A program made the position numbers and the translations under genes. From Bacteroidaceae bacterium (lineage in GTDB: Bacteria > Bacteroidota > Bacteroidia > Bacteroidales > Bacteroidaceae), in assembly GCA_017420875.1 (NCBI GenBank), contig JAFQNW010000152.1, positions 1-38,733 on the forward strand: 38,733 bases of DNA, written 5' to 3'. A model generated the notes under the pieces. That model worked only from the letters and a program-made list of their open reading frames with translations, did no database searches and was not told the origin of the DNA. The stretch's first letter is position 1. The number at the start of each line of letters is the position of its first letter. Positions 13,617-22,467 of the stretch are shown one piece after another.

Positions 13617-15932
13617 ATGAAAAAGAAATCTTTACTTTGTGTGTTGACTCTTTTATTTGGAGTTGCTTCTGCGTTTGCTCAGCAGACTAAGACACCGGTG
13701 GATTATGTGAATCCGTTGATGGGTACTGATTCAAAGGTAGCCCTTTCCAATGGTAACACTTATCCGGCTATTGCTTTGCCTTGGGGTATGAATTTTTGGG
13801 TACCTCAAACAGGAACTATGGGACATGGATGGATTTACACGTATGCTTCGGATAAAATTCGAGGTTTTAAGCAGACTCATCAGCCTAGTCCTTGGATTAA
13901 TGACTACGGTCAGTTCTCTATCATGCCAATGGCGAATGGTTTGAAAATCAATGAAAATGATCGTGCTTCCTGGTTCTCTCATAAAGCAGAAAAATCAACT
14001 CCATATTATTACAGCGTTTATTTGTCTGAATATGATTTGACTACTGAAATCACTCCGACAGAGCGATGTGCTTATTTCCGTTTCACTTTCCCTGAAACAG
14101 ACGAAGCATTTGTTGTAATTGATGCTTTTGACCATGGTTCGTATGTAAAGATTATCCCTGAAGAAAACAAGGTTATAGGTTATACAACTCGTAATAGTAG
14201 TGGAGGATATCCCGATCGTCATGGTGGTGGTATACCGGAAGGCTTTGTAAACTATTTCATTGTGGAATTTGACAAGCCTTTTACTTACAACAAAATATGG
14301 GCTGGTGGTACCATCATAGATGGATTGTCTGAATTGAAGTCTGAGCATAGTGGTGCAGCCATTGGTTTTGCAACCAAGAGAGGAGAACAAGTACATGCTC
14401 GTGTATCTTCTTCGTTCATCAGTTGGGAACAAGCTGAACGCAACATGAAAGAAATCGGTGACAAGACTTTTGATCAAGTAAAGCAGGCTGGTCGTGATAC
14501 TTGGAACGATGTTTTGGGTAGAATCACTATAGAAAGTGATGATACAGAAAGAATGCGTACATTCTATTCTTGTTATTATCGTTCGGTTCTTTTCCCACGT
14601 TCATTGTTTGAATATGATGAAAACGGTAAGCCGGTGCATCGTAGCCCGTATAATGGTAAAGTGCTTCCGGGTTATATGTTTACAGATACTGGTTTTTGGG
14701 ATACATTCCGTTGTCTCTTCCCGTTTGTAAATTTGGTTTATCCTTCTATGGGCGAAAAAATGCAGGAAGGTTTGTTGAATGCTTATTTGGAAAGTGGTTT
14801 CTATCCGGAATGGGCTTCACCAGGGCATCGTAACTGTATGGTGGGTAACAATTCGGCTTCAGTAGTAGCAGATGCATTTTTAAAGAACGTTACTAAGGCT
14901 GATGCGGAAAAGATGTACGAAGGTTTGTTGGTTGGTGCGAATAGCAATCACCCAGTTATCAAATCTACAGGACGTTTGGGTTATCAATATTATAATGAAT
15001 TGGGATATATTCCTTATGATGTGAAGATTAATGAAAATGTAGCTCGTACCTTGGAATATGCATACGATGACTGGTGTATTTACCAAATGGGTAAGAAGTT
15101 GGGTCGTCCGGCAGAAGAATTGGAACTTTACAAAAAGAGAAGCCAAAACTTCCGCAATGTATTTGATGCTGAAACAAAATTGATGCGTGGTAGAAATAAG
15201 GATGGTAAGTTCCAAACTCCATTCAATCCGTTTAAATGGGGAGATGCCTTTACTGAAGGTAACAGTTGGCATTACACTTGGTCAGTATTCCACGATGTAC
15301 AAGGTTTGATTGATTTGATGGGCGGTAAGGAAACATTTGTTAGCATGATGGATTCTGTATTTTCTTTGCCTCCTGTATACGATGAAAGTTATTACAAGCG
15401 AGTGATTCATGAAATTCGCGAAATGGAAATTATGAACATGGGTAACTATGCTCACGGAAACCAACCAGTTCAACATATGATTTACCTATATAATTATGCA
15501 GGTCAGCCATGGAAGGCTCAGTATTGGTTGCGTGAAGTGATGAATCGTTTGTACATGCCGACTCCGGATGGTTATTGTGGTGACGAAGACAACGGTCAGA
15601 CTTCTGCATGGTATGTGTTCACCGCATTAGGTTTCTATCCTGTTTGCCCGGGTAGCAATCAATATGTATTGGGTGCTCCTTATTTCCAGAAGGCTACTTT
15701 GACTTTGGAAAATGGCAAAAAGATTGAAATTACTGCTCCTAAGAATAGCGATGATAATCGTTATATCAATAAGATGACTTACAACGGAAAGAACTATACA
15801 AAGAATTATTTGGATCACTTTGAATTGCTGAAGGGTGCTAAGCTTGTATTCGATATGGGTAATCAACCAACTACAGCAAGAGGTACAAAAGATAGTGACT
15901 TCCCATATTCATTCTCTAACTCAGCAGAATAA
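13617..15932 (+). CDS. GH92 alpha-1,2-mannosidase, BT3990-like
   Basis: A 771-residue exported enzyme with a type I signal peptide (cleavage near AFA-QQ, residue 21). The general acid is E547 in TEGNSW and the base motif GDED has D656 and D658. An H598-E599 pair lies between them. The spacings acid +51/+52 (His-Glu) and +109/+111 (Asp, Asp) equal those I recall for B. thetaiotaomicron BT3990 (E533, H584, E585, D642, D644), where the His-Glu pair binds the alpha-1,2-linked mannose. It also has HGNQP rather than HGNEP. I therefore predict exo-alpha-1,2-mannosidase activity on high-mannose N-glycans or yeast mannan side chains. It is first in the plus operon. Confidence 0.92.
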   Translation: MKKKSLLCVLTLLFGVASAFAQQTKTPVDYVNPLMGTDSKVALSNGNTYPAIALPWGMNFWVPQTGTMGHGWIYTYASDKIRGFKQTHQPSPWINDYGQFSIMPMANGLKINENDRASWFSHKAEKSTPYYYSVYLSEYDLTTEITPTERCAYFRFTFPETDEAFVVIDAFDHGSYVKIIPEENKVIGYTTRNSSGGYPDRHGGGIPEGFVNYFIVEFDKPFTYNKIWAGGTIIDGLSELKSEHSGAAIGFATKRGEQVHARVSSSFISWEQAERNMKEIGDKTFDQVKQAGRDTWNDVLGRITIESDDTERMRTFYSCYYRSVLFPRSLFEYDENGKPVHRSPYNGKVLPGYMFTDTGFWDTFRCLFPFVNLVYPSMGEKMQEGLLNAYLESGFYPEWASPGHRNCMVGNNSASVVADAFLKNVTKADAEKMYEGLLVGANSNHPVIKSTGRLGYQYYNELGYIPYDVKINENVARTLEYAYDDWCIYQMGKKLGRPAEELELYKKRSQNFRNVFDAETKLMRGRNKDGKFQTPFNPFKWGDAFTEGNSWHYTWSVFHDVQGLIDLMGGKETFVSMMDSVFSLPPVYDESYYKRVIHEIREMEIMNMGNYAHGNQPVQHMIYLYNYAGQPWKAQYWLREVMNRLYMPTPDGYCGDEDNGQTSAWYVFTALGFYPVCPGSNQYVLGAPYFQKATLTLENGKKIEITAPKNSDDNRYINKMTYNGKNYTKNYLDHFELLKGAKLVFDMGNQPTTARGTKDSDFPYSFSNSAE

Positions 15933-15947
15933 TTATAAAAAGAAAAT

Positions 15948-18272
15948 ATGAATAAAAGATTTAAATCATTTCTAGTAGTTGCTGCCTTGTCGGCAACTAC
16001 TATTGCACAAGTACAGTATGTAAATCCGATGATTGGTACCGACGGTATGGGACATACATTCCCTGGTGCTTGTGTACCTTTCGGTATTGTTCAGTTAAGT
16101 CCGGATACGGATACCATTCCTCATAATGTGAATGGTACTTATCAAAAAAGAACTTATGAATACTGTGCTGGTTATCAGTATCATGACAAGACTATTGTAG
16201 GTTTTAGCCACACTCACTTTAGTGGTACAGGTCACTCGGATTTGGGGGATATTTTGGTGATGCCTACTACTGGTCCTTTGAAGCTTAATCCGGGTACTTC
16301 AGACAATCCGGATGCAGGTTATCGTTCTCGTTTCTCACACGAAACAGAAAAGGCTGTTCCTGGTTACTATGAAGTACAGTTGGACGACTACAAAGTAAAG
16401 GCACAGTTGACAGCTACCCCACGTGTAGGTGTACACAAGTATACTTTCCCTAAGGATGGTGATGGTCGTATCGTTTTGGACTTGAATCATGGTATTTACA
16501 ACTACGATGGTAAGACTTTGTGGGCATTCCTTCGTGTTGAAAATGATACATTGTTGACTGGTTATCGCATTACTAATGGTTGGGCACGTACTAACTATAC
16601 TTATTTTGCGATTTCTTTCTCACAACCTATCAAGAACTATGGTTATAAGGATCATCAACGCATTTTGTACAACGGATGGTGGAGAAAGTTCCCGGTAAAC
16701 AACAATTTCCCGGAAATGGCAGGACGTAAGGTGGTTTCTTATTTCGAGTTTGATACGGAAAAGAATCCGGAAGTAGTTGTCAAGGTTGCTTTGTCTGCAA
16801 CAAGCACAGAAGGTGCGGTGAAAAACTTGATGGCTGAGGCTGCTTCGAAAGATTTCGATACCATTGTACGCGAAGCATCCGATAGTTGGAACAAGCAATT
16901 GGTTTCGATCGAAATAGAAGGTACGGAAGATCAAAAGGCCATGTTCTATACTTCATATTATCATACCATGATTAACCCTTCGGTTTACATGGATGTGGAT
17001 GGAAAATATCGCGGATTGGATCACAACATTCATCAAGCCAAAGGTTTCAATAACTATACCATTTTCTCTTTATGGGATACTTATCGTGCAGAGCATCCGT
17101 TCTTGATGTTGATGAAGCCTGCTGAGGCTCGTGACATGGTGATGTCTATGATTCGTCATCAGCAACAGAGTGTACACGGTTTATTGCCGGTATGGAGTCA
17201 CATGGCGAACGATAACTGGTGTATGAGTGGTTATCATGCAACTTCTGTATTAGCAGATGCCATTACCAAGGGTGCTAATATTGATAAGAACGAGGCTTTG
17301 AAGGCGATGGTAACGACTTCGAATGTAGGTTATTTTGAAGGTGTAGGTGATTATGTGAAGTTGGGTTATGTTCCTTTGGAAGTAAATGGTACGGCTGCAT
17401 CAACAACTTTGGAATATTGCTATGACGACTGGACTATCTATAAGACAGCTTTGAATGCCGGTAACGAAGAAGTAGCTAAGCAATATAAGGAACGTGCTTT
17501 GAATTATCGTCGTCTCTTTGATAAGGAATTAGGTTTTGCTCGTCCTCGTTATAAGGATGGTAGCTTCAAGAAAGAATTTGATGTTCTTCAAACTCATGGC
17601 GAAGGTTTCATTGAAGGTAATTCCTGGAACTTCTCTTTCCATGTACCACACGATGTATTTGGTTTGATTAACCAAATGGGTGGTGAAAAGGATTTCTTGC
17701 GTAAGTTGGACGAATTGTTCGAAATGCATCTTCCTGAAAAGTACTATGAAGCTAACGAAGACATTACAGCTGATTGTTTGATTGGGGGGTATGTTCATGG
17801 TAACGAACCTTCTCACCACATTCCTTATTTATATGCATGGACTTCACAACCATGGAAAACCCAATATTGGGTACGTGAAGTAATGAACAAGATGTACAAG
17901 AATCATATCCGTGGTTTGGGTGGTAATGATGACTGTGGTCAGATGTCGGCATGGTATCTCTTTACTGCTATGGGCTTCTACCCTGTTTGTCCGGGTACCG
18001 ATCAATATGTATTGGGAGCACCATACTTGCCTTATCTGAAGATGTCTTTGCCTAATGGAAAGACGATGGAAATCAAGGCTCCGGGTGCAAGCGATAAGAA
18101 GCGTTATGTAAAGGCTGTACGTTTGAATGGAAAGCCATATACAAAGACTTACATTACTCATAGCGATTTGATGAATGGTGGTACTTTGGAATTTGTCATG
18201 AGTTCTACACCTAACAAGAAACGTGGTTTGGCTAAGGCAGACAAGCCATATTCATTAACCGATGGCGAATAA
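15948..18272 (+). CDS. GH92 alpha-mannosidase, secreted
   Basis: A 774-residue exported enzyme with a type I signal peptide of about 20 residues and no lipobox. It is canonical GH92: NPMIGTDGMGHTFPGA at 26-41, HTHFSGTGHSDLGD at 88-101, general acid E556 in IEGNSW, GNEPSHH at 618-624 and the base at D661/D662 in GNDDCGQ. The His-Glu pair for alpha-1,2 linkages is absent, so another linkage such as alpha-1,3 is expected. It starts 15 bases after the previous GH92 and ends six bases before the peptidase gene. Confidence 0.93.
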   Translation: MNKRFKSFLVVAALSATTIAQVQYVNPMIGTDGMGHTFPGACVPFGIVQLSPDTDTIPHNVNGTYQKRTYEYCAGYQYHDKTIVGFSHTHFSGTGHSDLGDILVMPTTGPLKLNPGTSDNPDAGYRSRFSHETEKAVPGYYEVQLDDYKVKAQLTATPRVGVHKYTFPKDGDGRIVLDLNHGIYNYDGKTLWAFLRVENDTLLTGYRITNGWARTNYTYFAISFSQPIKNYGYKDHQRILYNGWWRKFPVNNNFPEMAGRKVVSYFEFDTEKNPEVVVKVALSATSTEGAVKNLMAEAASKDFDTIVREASDSWNKQLVSIEIEGTEDQKAMFYTSYYHTMINPSVYMDVDGKYRGLDHNIHQAKGFNNYTIFSLWDTYRAEHPFLMLMKPAEARDMVMSMIRHQQQSVHGLLPVWSHMANDNWCMSGYHATSVLADAITKGANIDKNEALKAMVTTSNVGYFEGVGDYVKLGYVPLEVNGTAASTTLEYCYDDWTIYKTALNAGNEEVAKQYKERALNYRRLFDKELGFARPRYKDGSFKKEFDVLQTHGEGFIEGNSWNFSFHVPHDVFGLINQMGGEKDFLRKLDELFEMHLPEKYYEANEDITADCLIGGYVHGNEPSHHIPYLYAWTSQPWKTQYWVREVMNKMYKNHIRGLGGNDDCGQMSAWYLFTAMGFYPVCPGTDQYVLGAPYLPYLKMSLPNGKTMEIKAPGASDKKRYVKAVRLNGKPYTKTYITHSDLMNGGTLEFVMSSTPNKKRGLAKADKPYSLTDGE

Positions 18273-18278
18273 ACCGTG

Positions 18279-19091
18279 ATGAAAAAAAATTTATTATTAT
18301 CAATGTGCATGCTGGCTATTATGTCAGCATGTACTTCTCAAGCTTCAAAAGAAGTTGCACAGGCAAACACAGCTCTTGATGCTTGGAAAGATTATTTTGT
18401 GGGAAACATCCTTTTTGAAGACAAAGCACCGGAAAGTGAAGGTTCTCGAATCTATCATAGTATCATTGCCGATCCAAAGGCTTATATCACCGAACAGGCT
18501 CATGTGGTATTGAATACACTCTATTTCAGTCCTGAAGATAGTATCGTGCCGGTAAACAATCTTCATTATACTTTGGAGGATTCGGAAGGTATCTCAGCTA
18601 AAGGGGGCGGAAATGGTGAAATCGGCATCTTTTATAGTACTTGTCATGTAGCGAAATCGTTTGCCGGTAATGATACAGCCAAAGTTGATTTTGAAACCAG
18701 AGGAGTGTTGTTACATGAATTGACACATGCTTATCAGTTAGAACCCCAAGGCATTGGCAATTACGGAAACAGCAAGGTATTCTGGGCCTTTATTGAAGGA
18801 ATGGCCGATGCTGTACGTGTAGCGAATGGTGGTTTCCATGGTGAAGCCGATCGCCCTAAGGGTGGAAACTACATGGATGGTTATCGTCGTGCCGGATATT
18901 TCTTTGTTTGGTTACGCGATAATAAGGATCCTGACTTCTTGCGTAAGTTTAATCGTAGTACACTCGAAGTGGTGCCTTGGTCGTTCGATGGTGCTATCAA
19001 ACATGTGTTAGGTAAAGAATATAATATTGACGACTTGTGGAAAGAATATCAACTGGCCATGGGTGATATCAAGGAAGGAGAATCCAAATGA
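18279..19091 (+). CDS. BSP-family putative zinc peptidase lipoprotein
   Basis: A 270-residue exported lipoprotein (lipobox MSAC, cysteine 18). The zinc-binding HELTH is at 146-150, followed by FIEGMADAVR (171-180), a combination seen in the plant and bacterial 'basic secretory protein' peptidase-like family. The role would be cleavage of proteins or glycopeptides in the periplasm or at the surface; proteolytic activity is not proven for most members. The start is the ATG at 18279 rather than the GTG three bases earlier. Its stop overlaps the next GH92 start by four bases (ATGA), showing translational coupling. Its position between mannosidases suggests work on mannosylated glycoproteins. Confidence 0.8.
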   Translation: MKKNLLLSMCMLAIMSACTSQASKEVAQANTALDAWKDYFVGNILFEDKAPESEGSRIYHSIIADPKAYITEQAHVVLNTLYFSPEDSIVPVNNLHYTLEDSEGISAKGGGNGEIGIFYSTCHVAKSFAGNDTAKVDFETRGVLLHELTHAYQLEPQGIGNYGNSKVFWAFIEGMADAVRVANGGFHGEADRPKGGNYMDGYRRAGYFFVWLRDNKDPDFLRKFNRSTLEVVPWSFDGAIKHVLGKEYNIDDLWKEYQLAMGDIKEGESK

Positions 19092-21331
19092 GAAAAATTT
19101 TTAGTATGTTAGCTTGTGTGCTAGTGTTGAATGCCCTGGCACAAGAACGTTTGACCCAGTATGTGAACCCGTTTGTAGGTACAGATGGTTATGGCAATGT
19201 ATACCCAGGAGCACAAATTCCATTTGGTGGTATCCAGATTAGCCCCGATACGGATTCTGATTTTTATGATGCAGCTGCCGGTTATAAATATTCTCATCCT
19301 ACATTATTGGGTTTCAGTTTGACTCACTTAAGTGGAACCGGTATTCCTGATTTGGGAGATTTTTTGTTTATTCCGGGTACAGGTGAAATCAAGACCGTTC
19401 CGGGAACACATGAAAATCCGGATGAAGGTTATCGCTCACGTTATTCTCATGATAAGGAATGGGCTTCACCGGGTTATTACGGAGTAGAACTCACCGATTA
19501 TGGAGTAAAGGCCGAAATGACTTCGGCTTTGCGAAGTGGTATGTTTCGCTTCACGTATCCAAAATCCGAGAAGGCGTTTTTGATGATTGACATGAATCAT
19601 ACCTTGTGGCAGAAATGCCCTTGGGCCAATCTTCGTCAAATCAATGACTCCACCATTGTAGGTTATAAGTTGGTGAAGGGTTGGGGACCTGAACGTCATG
19701 TTTATTTTGCTGCAACTTTCTCTTGTAAGTTGGATGGCTTTAATATTCTTCAAGATGGTAAGCCGGTTATATATAACACTAGTCGTTTCCGTAGTCACAT
19801 GGAAGCATGGGGAGCAAACCTGATGGCTTGTCTTCGCTTCAAATCTACTGAAGGACAGGAAATATATGTTAAGACAGCCATTTCGGGTGTCAGCACAGCC
19901 GGAGCTTTGGAAAATATGAAGGAATTGGACGGATTGACCTTTGAAGATGTTCGCAAGAATGCCGACCAACTTTGGGAAAAAGAATTAGGGAAATATCAGA
20001 TGAAGGGTGATTTGAAGACAAAGCAAACATTCTACACCAGTGTTTATCACACAGCACTTCATCCGTTTATTTTCCAAGATTCAGACGGAAGCTATCGTGG
20101 TTTGGACAAGAACATTGAAAAGGCCAATGGCTTTACCAACTATACTACTTTTTCTTTGTGGGACACTTACCGTGCTTTCCATCCGTTGTTGAATTTGGTG
20201 AACCAACCGTTACAGGCTGATATCGCCAATTCGATGTTGGCTCATTACGACAAGAGCGTTGAACACATGCTTCCATTCTGGTCGTTCTATGGGAATGAAA
20301 CTTGGTGTATGATTGGCTATCACTCATGTTCGGTATTGGCCGATATGATTGTAAAGGGTGTAAAGGGATTCGATTACGAACGTGCTTACGAAGCCATGAA
20401 GACTACAGCCATGAATCCGCATTACGATTGTTTGCCTGAATATCGTGAATTGGGCTATGTTCCTTTCGACAAGGAAGCAGAGTCGGTTTCGAAGACATTG
20501 GAATATGCGTACGATGACTATTGTATCGCTCAGGCTGCTAAGGTATTGGGTAAGACCGAAGACTATGAATATTTCATGAAGCGTTCCAAGCATTATCAGA
20601 ATTTGGTGGATCCTGAAACCAAATACATGCGTGGTCGCGATTCGAAAGGAAATTGGCGTACTCCATTTAGTCCGATTGCTTATCAAGGACCGGGTTCCGT
20701 ACATGGCTGGGGCGATATTACCGAAGGCTTCACCATGCAATACACTTGGACTGTTCCACACGATTTTGAAGGTTATATGGAAATGGCCGGACGCGACTTG
20801 TTGTTGAAGCGTCTCGACGATATGTTCACTACCGAAATGGATAAGGACATTCCGGGAGCACACGACATTCAAGGTCGTATCGGTGCTTATTGGCATGGTA
20901 ACGAGCCATGTCATCATGTAGCTTACCTATATAATTGGTTCGGCGAACCATGGAAGTGCCAGAAATGGGTACGTATCATTGCCGATAGTTTCTATGGCAA
21001 CGAGCCGGGTTCTTTGAGCGGTAATGACGATTGTGGCCAGATGTCGGCTTGGCACATCTTCAATTGCATGGGCTTCTATCCGGTAGCACCAAGTAGTAAC
21101 AAGTACAGCATCGGTTCTCCATGCGTAGAAGCGGTAACTACTACAATGAGTAATGGAAAGAGAATTGAGGTAACTACCGAAAACTGGTCACCGAAGAATG
21201 TCTATGTTAAAGCACTTTATGTAAACGGAAAGCGTCATAAGTCTCCGTTCTTGAATTATGAAGATGTTCGTGAAGGCGTGAAGCTTCATTTTGTAATGAG
21301 TAGCAAACCTAATCGAAACGTATTCCGTTAA
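19088..21331 (+). CDS. GH92 alpha-mannosidase with variant acid motif
   Basis: A 747-residue exported enzyme with a short type I signal peptide (cleavage near ALA-QE, residue 18). GH92 motifs are NPFVGTDGYGNVYPGA at 27-42, HLSGTG at 80-85, HGNEPCHH at 603-610 and GNDDCGQ with D647/D648. The general acid aligns to E546, but the surrounding motif is EGFTM rather than EGN(S/A)W, which may reshape the leaving-group side of the active site. There is no alpha-1,2 His-Glu pair. It is the last gene of the plus operon, overlaps the peptidase gene by four bases and is followed by a strong terminator. Confidence 0.9.
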   Translation: MRKIFSMLACVLVLNALAQERLTQYVNPFVGTDGYGNVYPGAQIPFGGIQISPDTDSDFYDAAAGYKYSHPTLLGFSLTHLSGTGIPDLGDFLFIPGTGEIKTVPGTHENPDEGYRSRYSHDKEWASPGYYGVELTDYGVKAEMTSALRSGMFRFTYPKSEKAFLMIDMNHTLWQKCPWANLRQINDSTIVGYKLVKGWGPERHVYFAATFSCKLDGFNILQDGKPVIYNTSRFRSHMEAWGANLMACLRFKSTEGQEIYVKTAISGVSTAGALENMKELDGLTFEDVRKNADQLWEKELGKYQMKGDLKTKQTFYTSVYHTALHPFIFQDSDGSYRGLDKNIEKANGFTNYTTFSLWDTYRAFHPLLNLVNQPLQADIANSMLAHYDKSVEHMLPFWSFYGNETWCMIGYHSCSVLADMIVKGVKGFDYERAYEAMKTTAMNPHYDCLPEYRELGYVPFDKEAESVSKTLEYAYDDYCIAQAAKVLGKTEDYEYFMKRSKHYQNLVDPETKYMRGRDSKGNWRTPFSPIAYQGPGSVHGWGDITEGFTMQYTWTVPHDFEGYMEMAGRDLLLKRLDDMFTTEMDKDIPGAHDIQGRIGAYWHGNEPCHHVAYLYNWFGEPWKCQKWVRIIADSFYGNEPGSLSGNDDCGQMSAWHIFNCMGFYPVAPSSNKYSIGSPCVEAVTTTMSNGKRIEVTTENWSPKNVYVKALYVNGKRHKSPFLNYEDVREGVKLHFVMSSKPNRNVFR

Positions 21332-21341
21332 TGAGATATAG

Positions 21342-21376
21342 AAAAGGTGGATGTGTATTATGTACATCCACCTTTT
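21342..21376. terminator. Bidirectional terminator
   Basis: AAAAGGTGGATGT (21342-21354) pairs with ACATCCACCTTTT (21364-21376). It ends the plus mannosidase operon and the convergent metallophosphoesterase gene. Confidence 0.85.
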
Positions 21377-21385
21377 TCTGTATGT

Positions 21386-22369
21386 TTATACGAAATCAAT
21401 TTCATAAGCAGCTCCGTCATAATTGGCAGCTACTGTATATTGGATAGCTGTAGGCGAGAAACGTTCTTGATAGAATTCATGTGCATGTCCGCAAAGAATC
21501 GCCTTTAACAAAGGTTGTTTTTTGAGCCAAGCAATGAATTCCAGCGTTGGTTGGTCTGCCCGTTGTTGTACACTTCGATTACGCCATTGTTCTTCTTCCG
21601 GTAGGGAAGGATCACACTGATATTTCTCAGTCAGTTCCAATGGAGCCCCAGTCATATAAGCACATCTGCCGTTATTGTTTGCCAATTGTTCTTTGGCATG
21701 TTCTGGCGTATATATCGGTACATGGCAGAGCATGACGATAGGAAGTCCCTTTTCTATTTCTTTCTCCATAAGTTGCTGTTGTTGTGAAGTAAAATTGTAA
21801 TATACATCATCAACAGCCACAAAGTTTACCCCGTTTATGATACAAGAAGCGAAGGTCAAATCGTTAGGGAAAGAGGCCTGTACTTTCTGATATGATTGAG
21901 CCTTGTAGTTAGCATCTTCACGTGCTTCTCCCACATATTGTGAATATTCGTGGTTTCCAGCAGCAGTAATCCAATGGTCTGTACCTAATTTTTCAGCTAC
22001 GTAGTCCAGATTGGCTGCACTTACAAAGTCGATGAGGTCACCAGTATGTAGCAAAAGTAGTCCCTTTCTTTGTGCATATTGTAAGGTAGCATCAAAATAA
22101 GCTTCAGCTTTAGGGAAGCTTTTAGCTCTATTTTGTGCCAGTTTCTTTTTCCGTTTATTGTCTCTATGATCTACTCTAGTAAAGTGTGTATCCGAAACAT
22201 GCAGGGCCGAGAATGGTTTGGTAGCACCAACTGAAATGGTAATGCGTCTAATATCTTTCAGTTCGATGTTTTGTGCAGAAAGATTTTTAGCATTGGCATT
22301 CAGTTTTAAGGGAAATTGTGTTAGTAATAATAATCCACTGCTTAAACGAAGGAATTCTCTTCTTTTCAT
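21386..22369 (-). CDS. Calcineurin-like metallophosphoesterase, exported
   Basis: A 327-residue phosphoesterase with all five metal-binding blocks: D60-x-H62 (SDTH), G110-D111 (TGDLID), GNHE at 138-141, H216 (CHVP) and GHAH at 294-297. The family hydrolyses phosphomonoesters or diesters with two metal ions. The N-terminus (KRREFLRLSSGLLLL) is a signal sequence of twin-arginine appearance. It is divergent from the phosphodiesterase-like gene, and the promoters lie back to back. In a mannoside island it may dephosphorylate mannose phosphates or phosphomannan fragments; this is context only. Confidence 0.85.
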   Translation of the reverse strand: MKRREFLRLSSGLLLLTQFPLKLNANAKNLSAQNIELKDIRRITISVGATKPFSALHVSDTHFTRVDHRDNKRKKKLAQNRAKSFPKAEAYFDATLQYAQRKGLLLLHTGDLIDFVSAANLDYVAEKLGTDHWITAAGNHEYSQYVGEAREDANYKAQSYQKVQASFPNDLTFASCIINGVNFVAVDDVYYNFTSQQQQLMEKEIEKGLPIVMLCHVPIYTPEHAKEQLANNNGRCAYMTGAPLELTEKYQCDPSLPEEEQWRNRSVQQRADQPTLEFIAWLKKQPLLKAILCGHAHEFYQERFSPTAIQYTVAANYDGAAYEIDFV

Positions 22370-22391
22370 ACTCTATTTATTTTATCCTTTA

Positions 22392-22399
22392 CAAACTTA
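22392..22399 (-). promoter_or_regulatory. Promoter -7 box for the metallophosphoesterase
   Basis: Minus-strand TAAGTTTG, 23 bases before the start codon. Confidence 0.5.
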
Positions 22400-22421
22400 C
22401 GAAAAAAACAGATATTTTCTT

Positions 22422-22429
22422 TAATTTTG
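22422..22429 (+). promoter_or_regulatory. Promoter -7 box for the phosphodiesterase/rhamnosidase operon
   Basis: TAATTTTG, 39 bases before the ATG at 22468. Only 22 bases separate it from the opposing minus -7 box, so the two promoters overlap. This supports 22468 as the start, since the frame is open upstream to 22318 across the promoter. Confidence 0.55.
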
Positions 22430-22467
22430 CGATAAAGACTATCTATAAATTTATTAAATACATTCTT

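Noticed and set aside
21386..22369. Tat-dependent export of the metallophosphoesterase
   Set aside because: The RREFLRL segment looks like a twin-arginine motif, but similar basic N-termini also use Sec and no tat genes are visible, so the route is left open.
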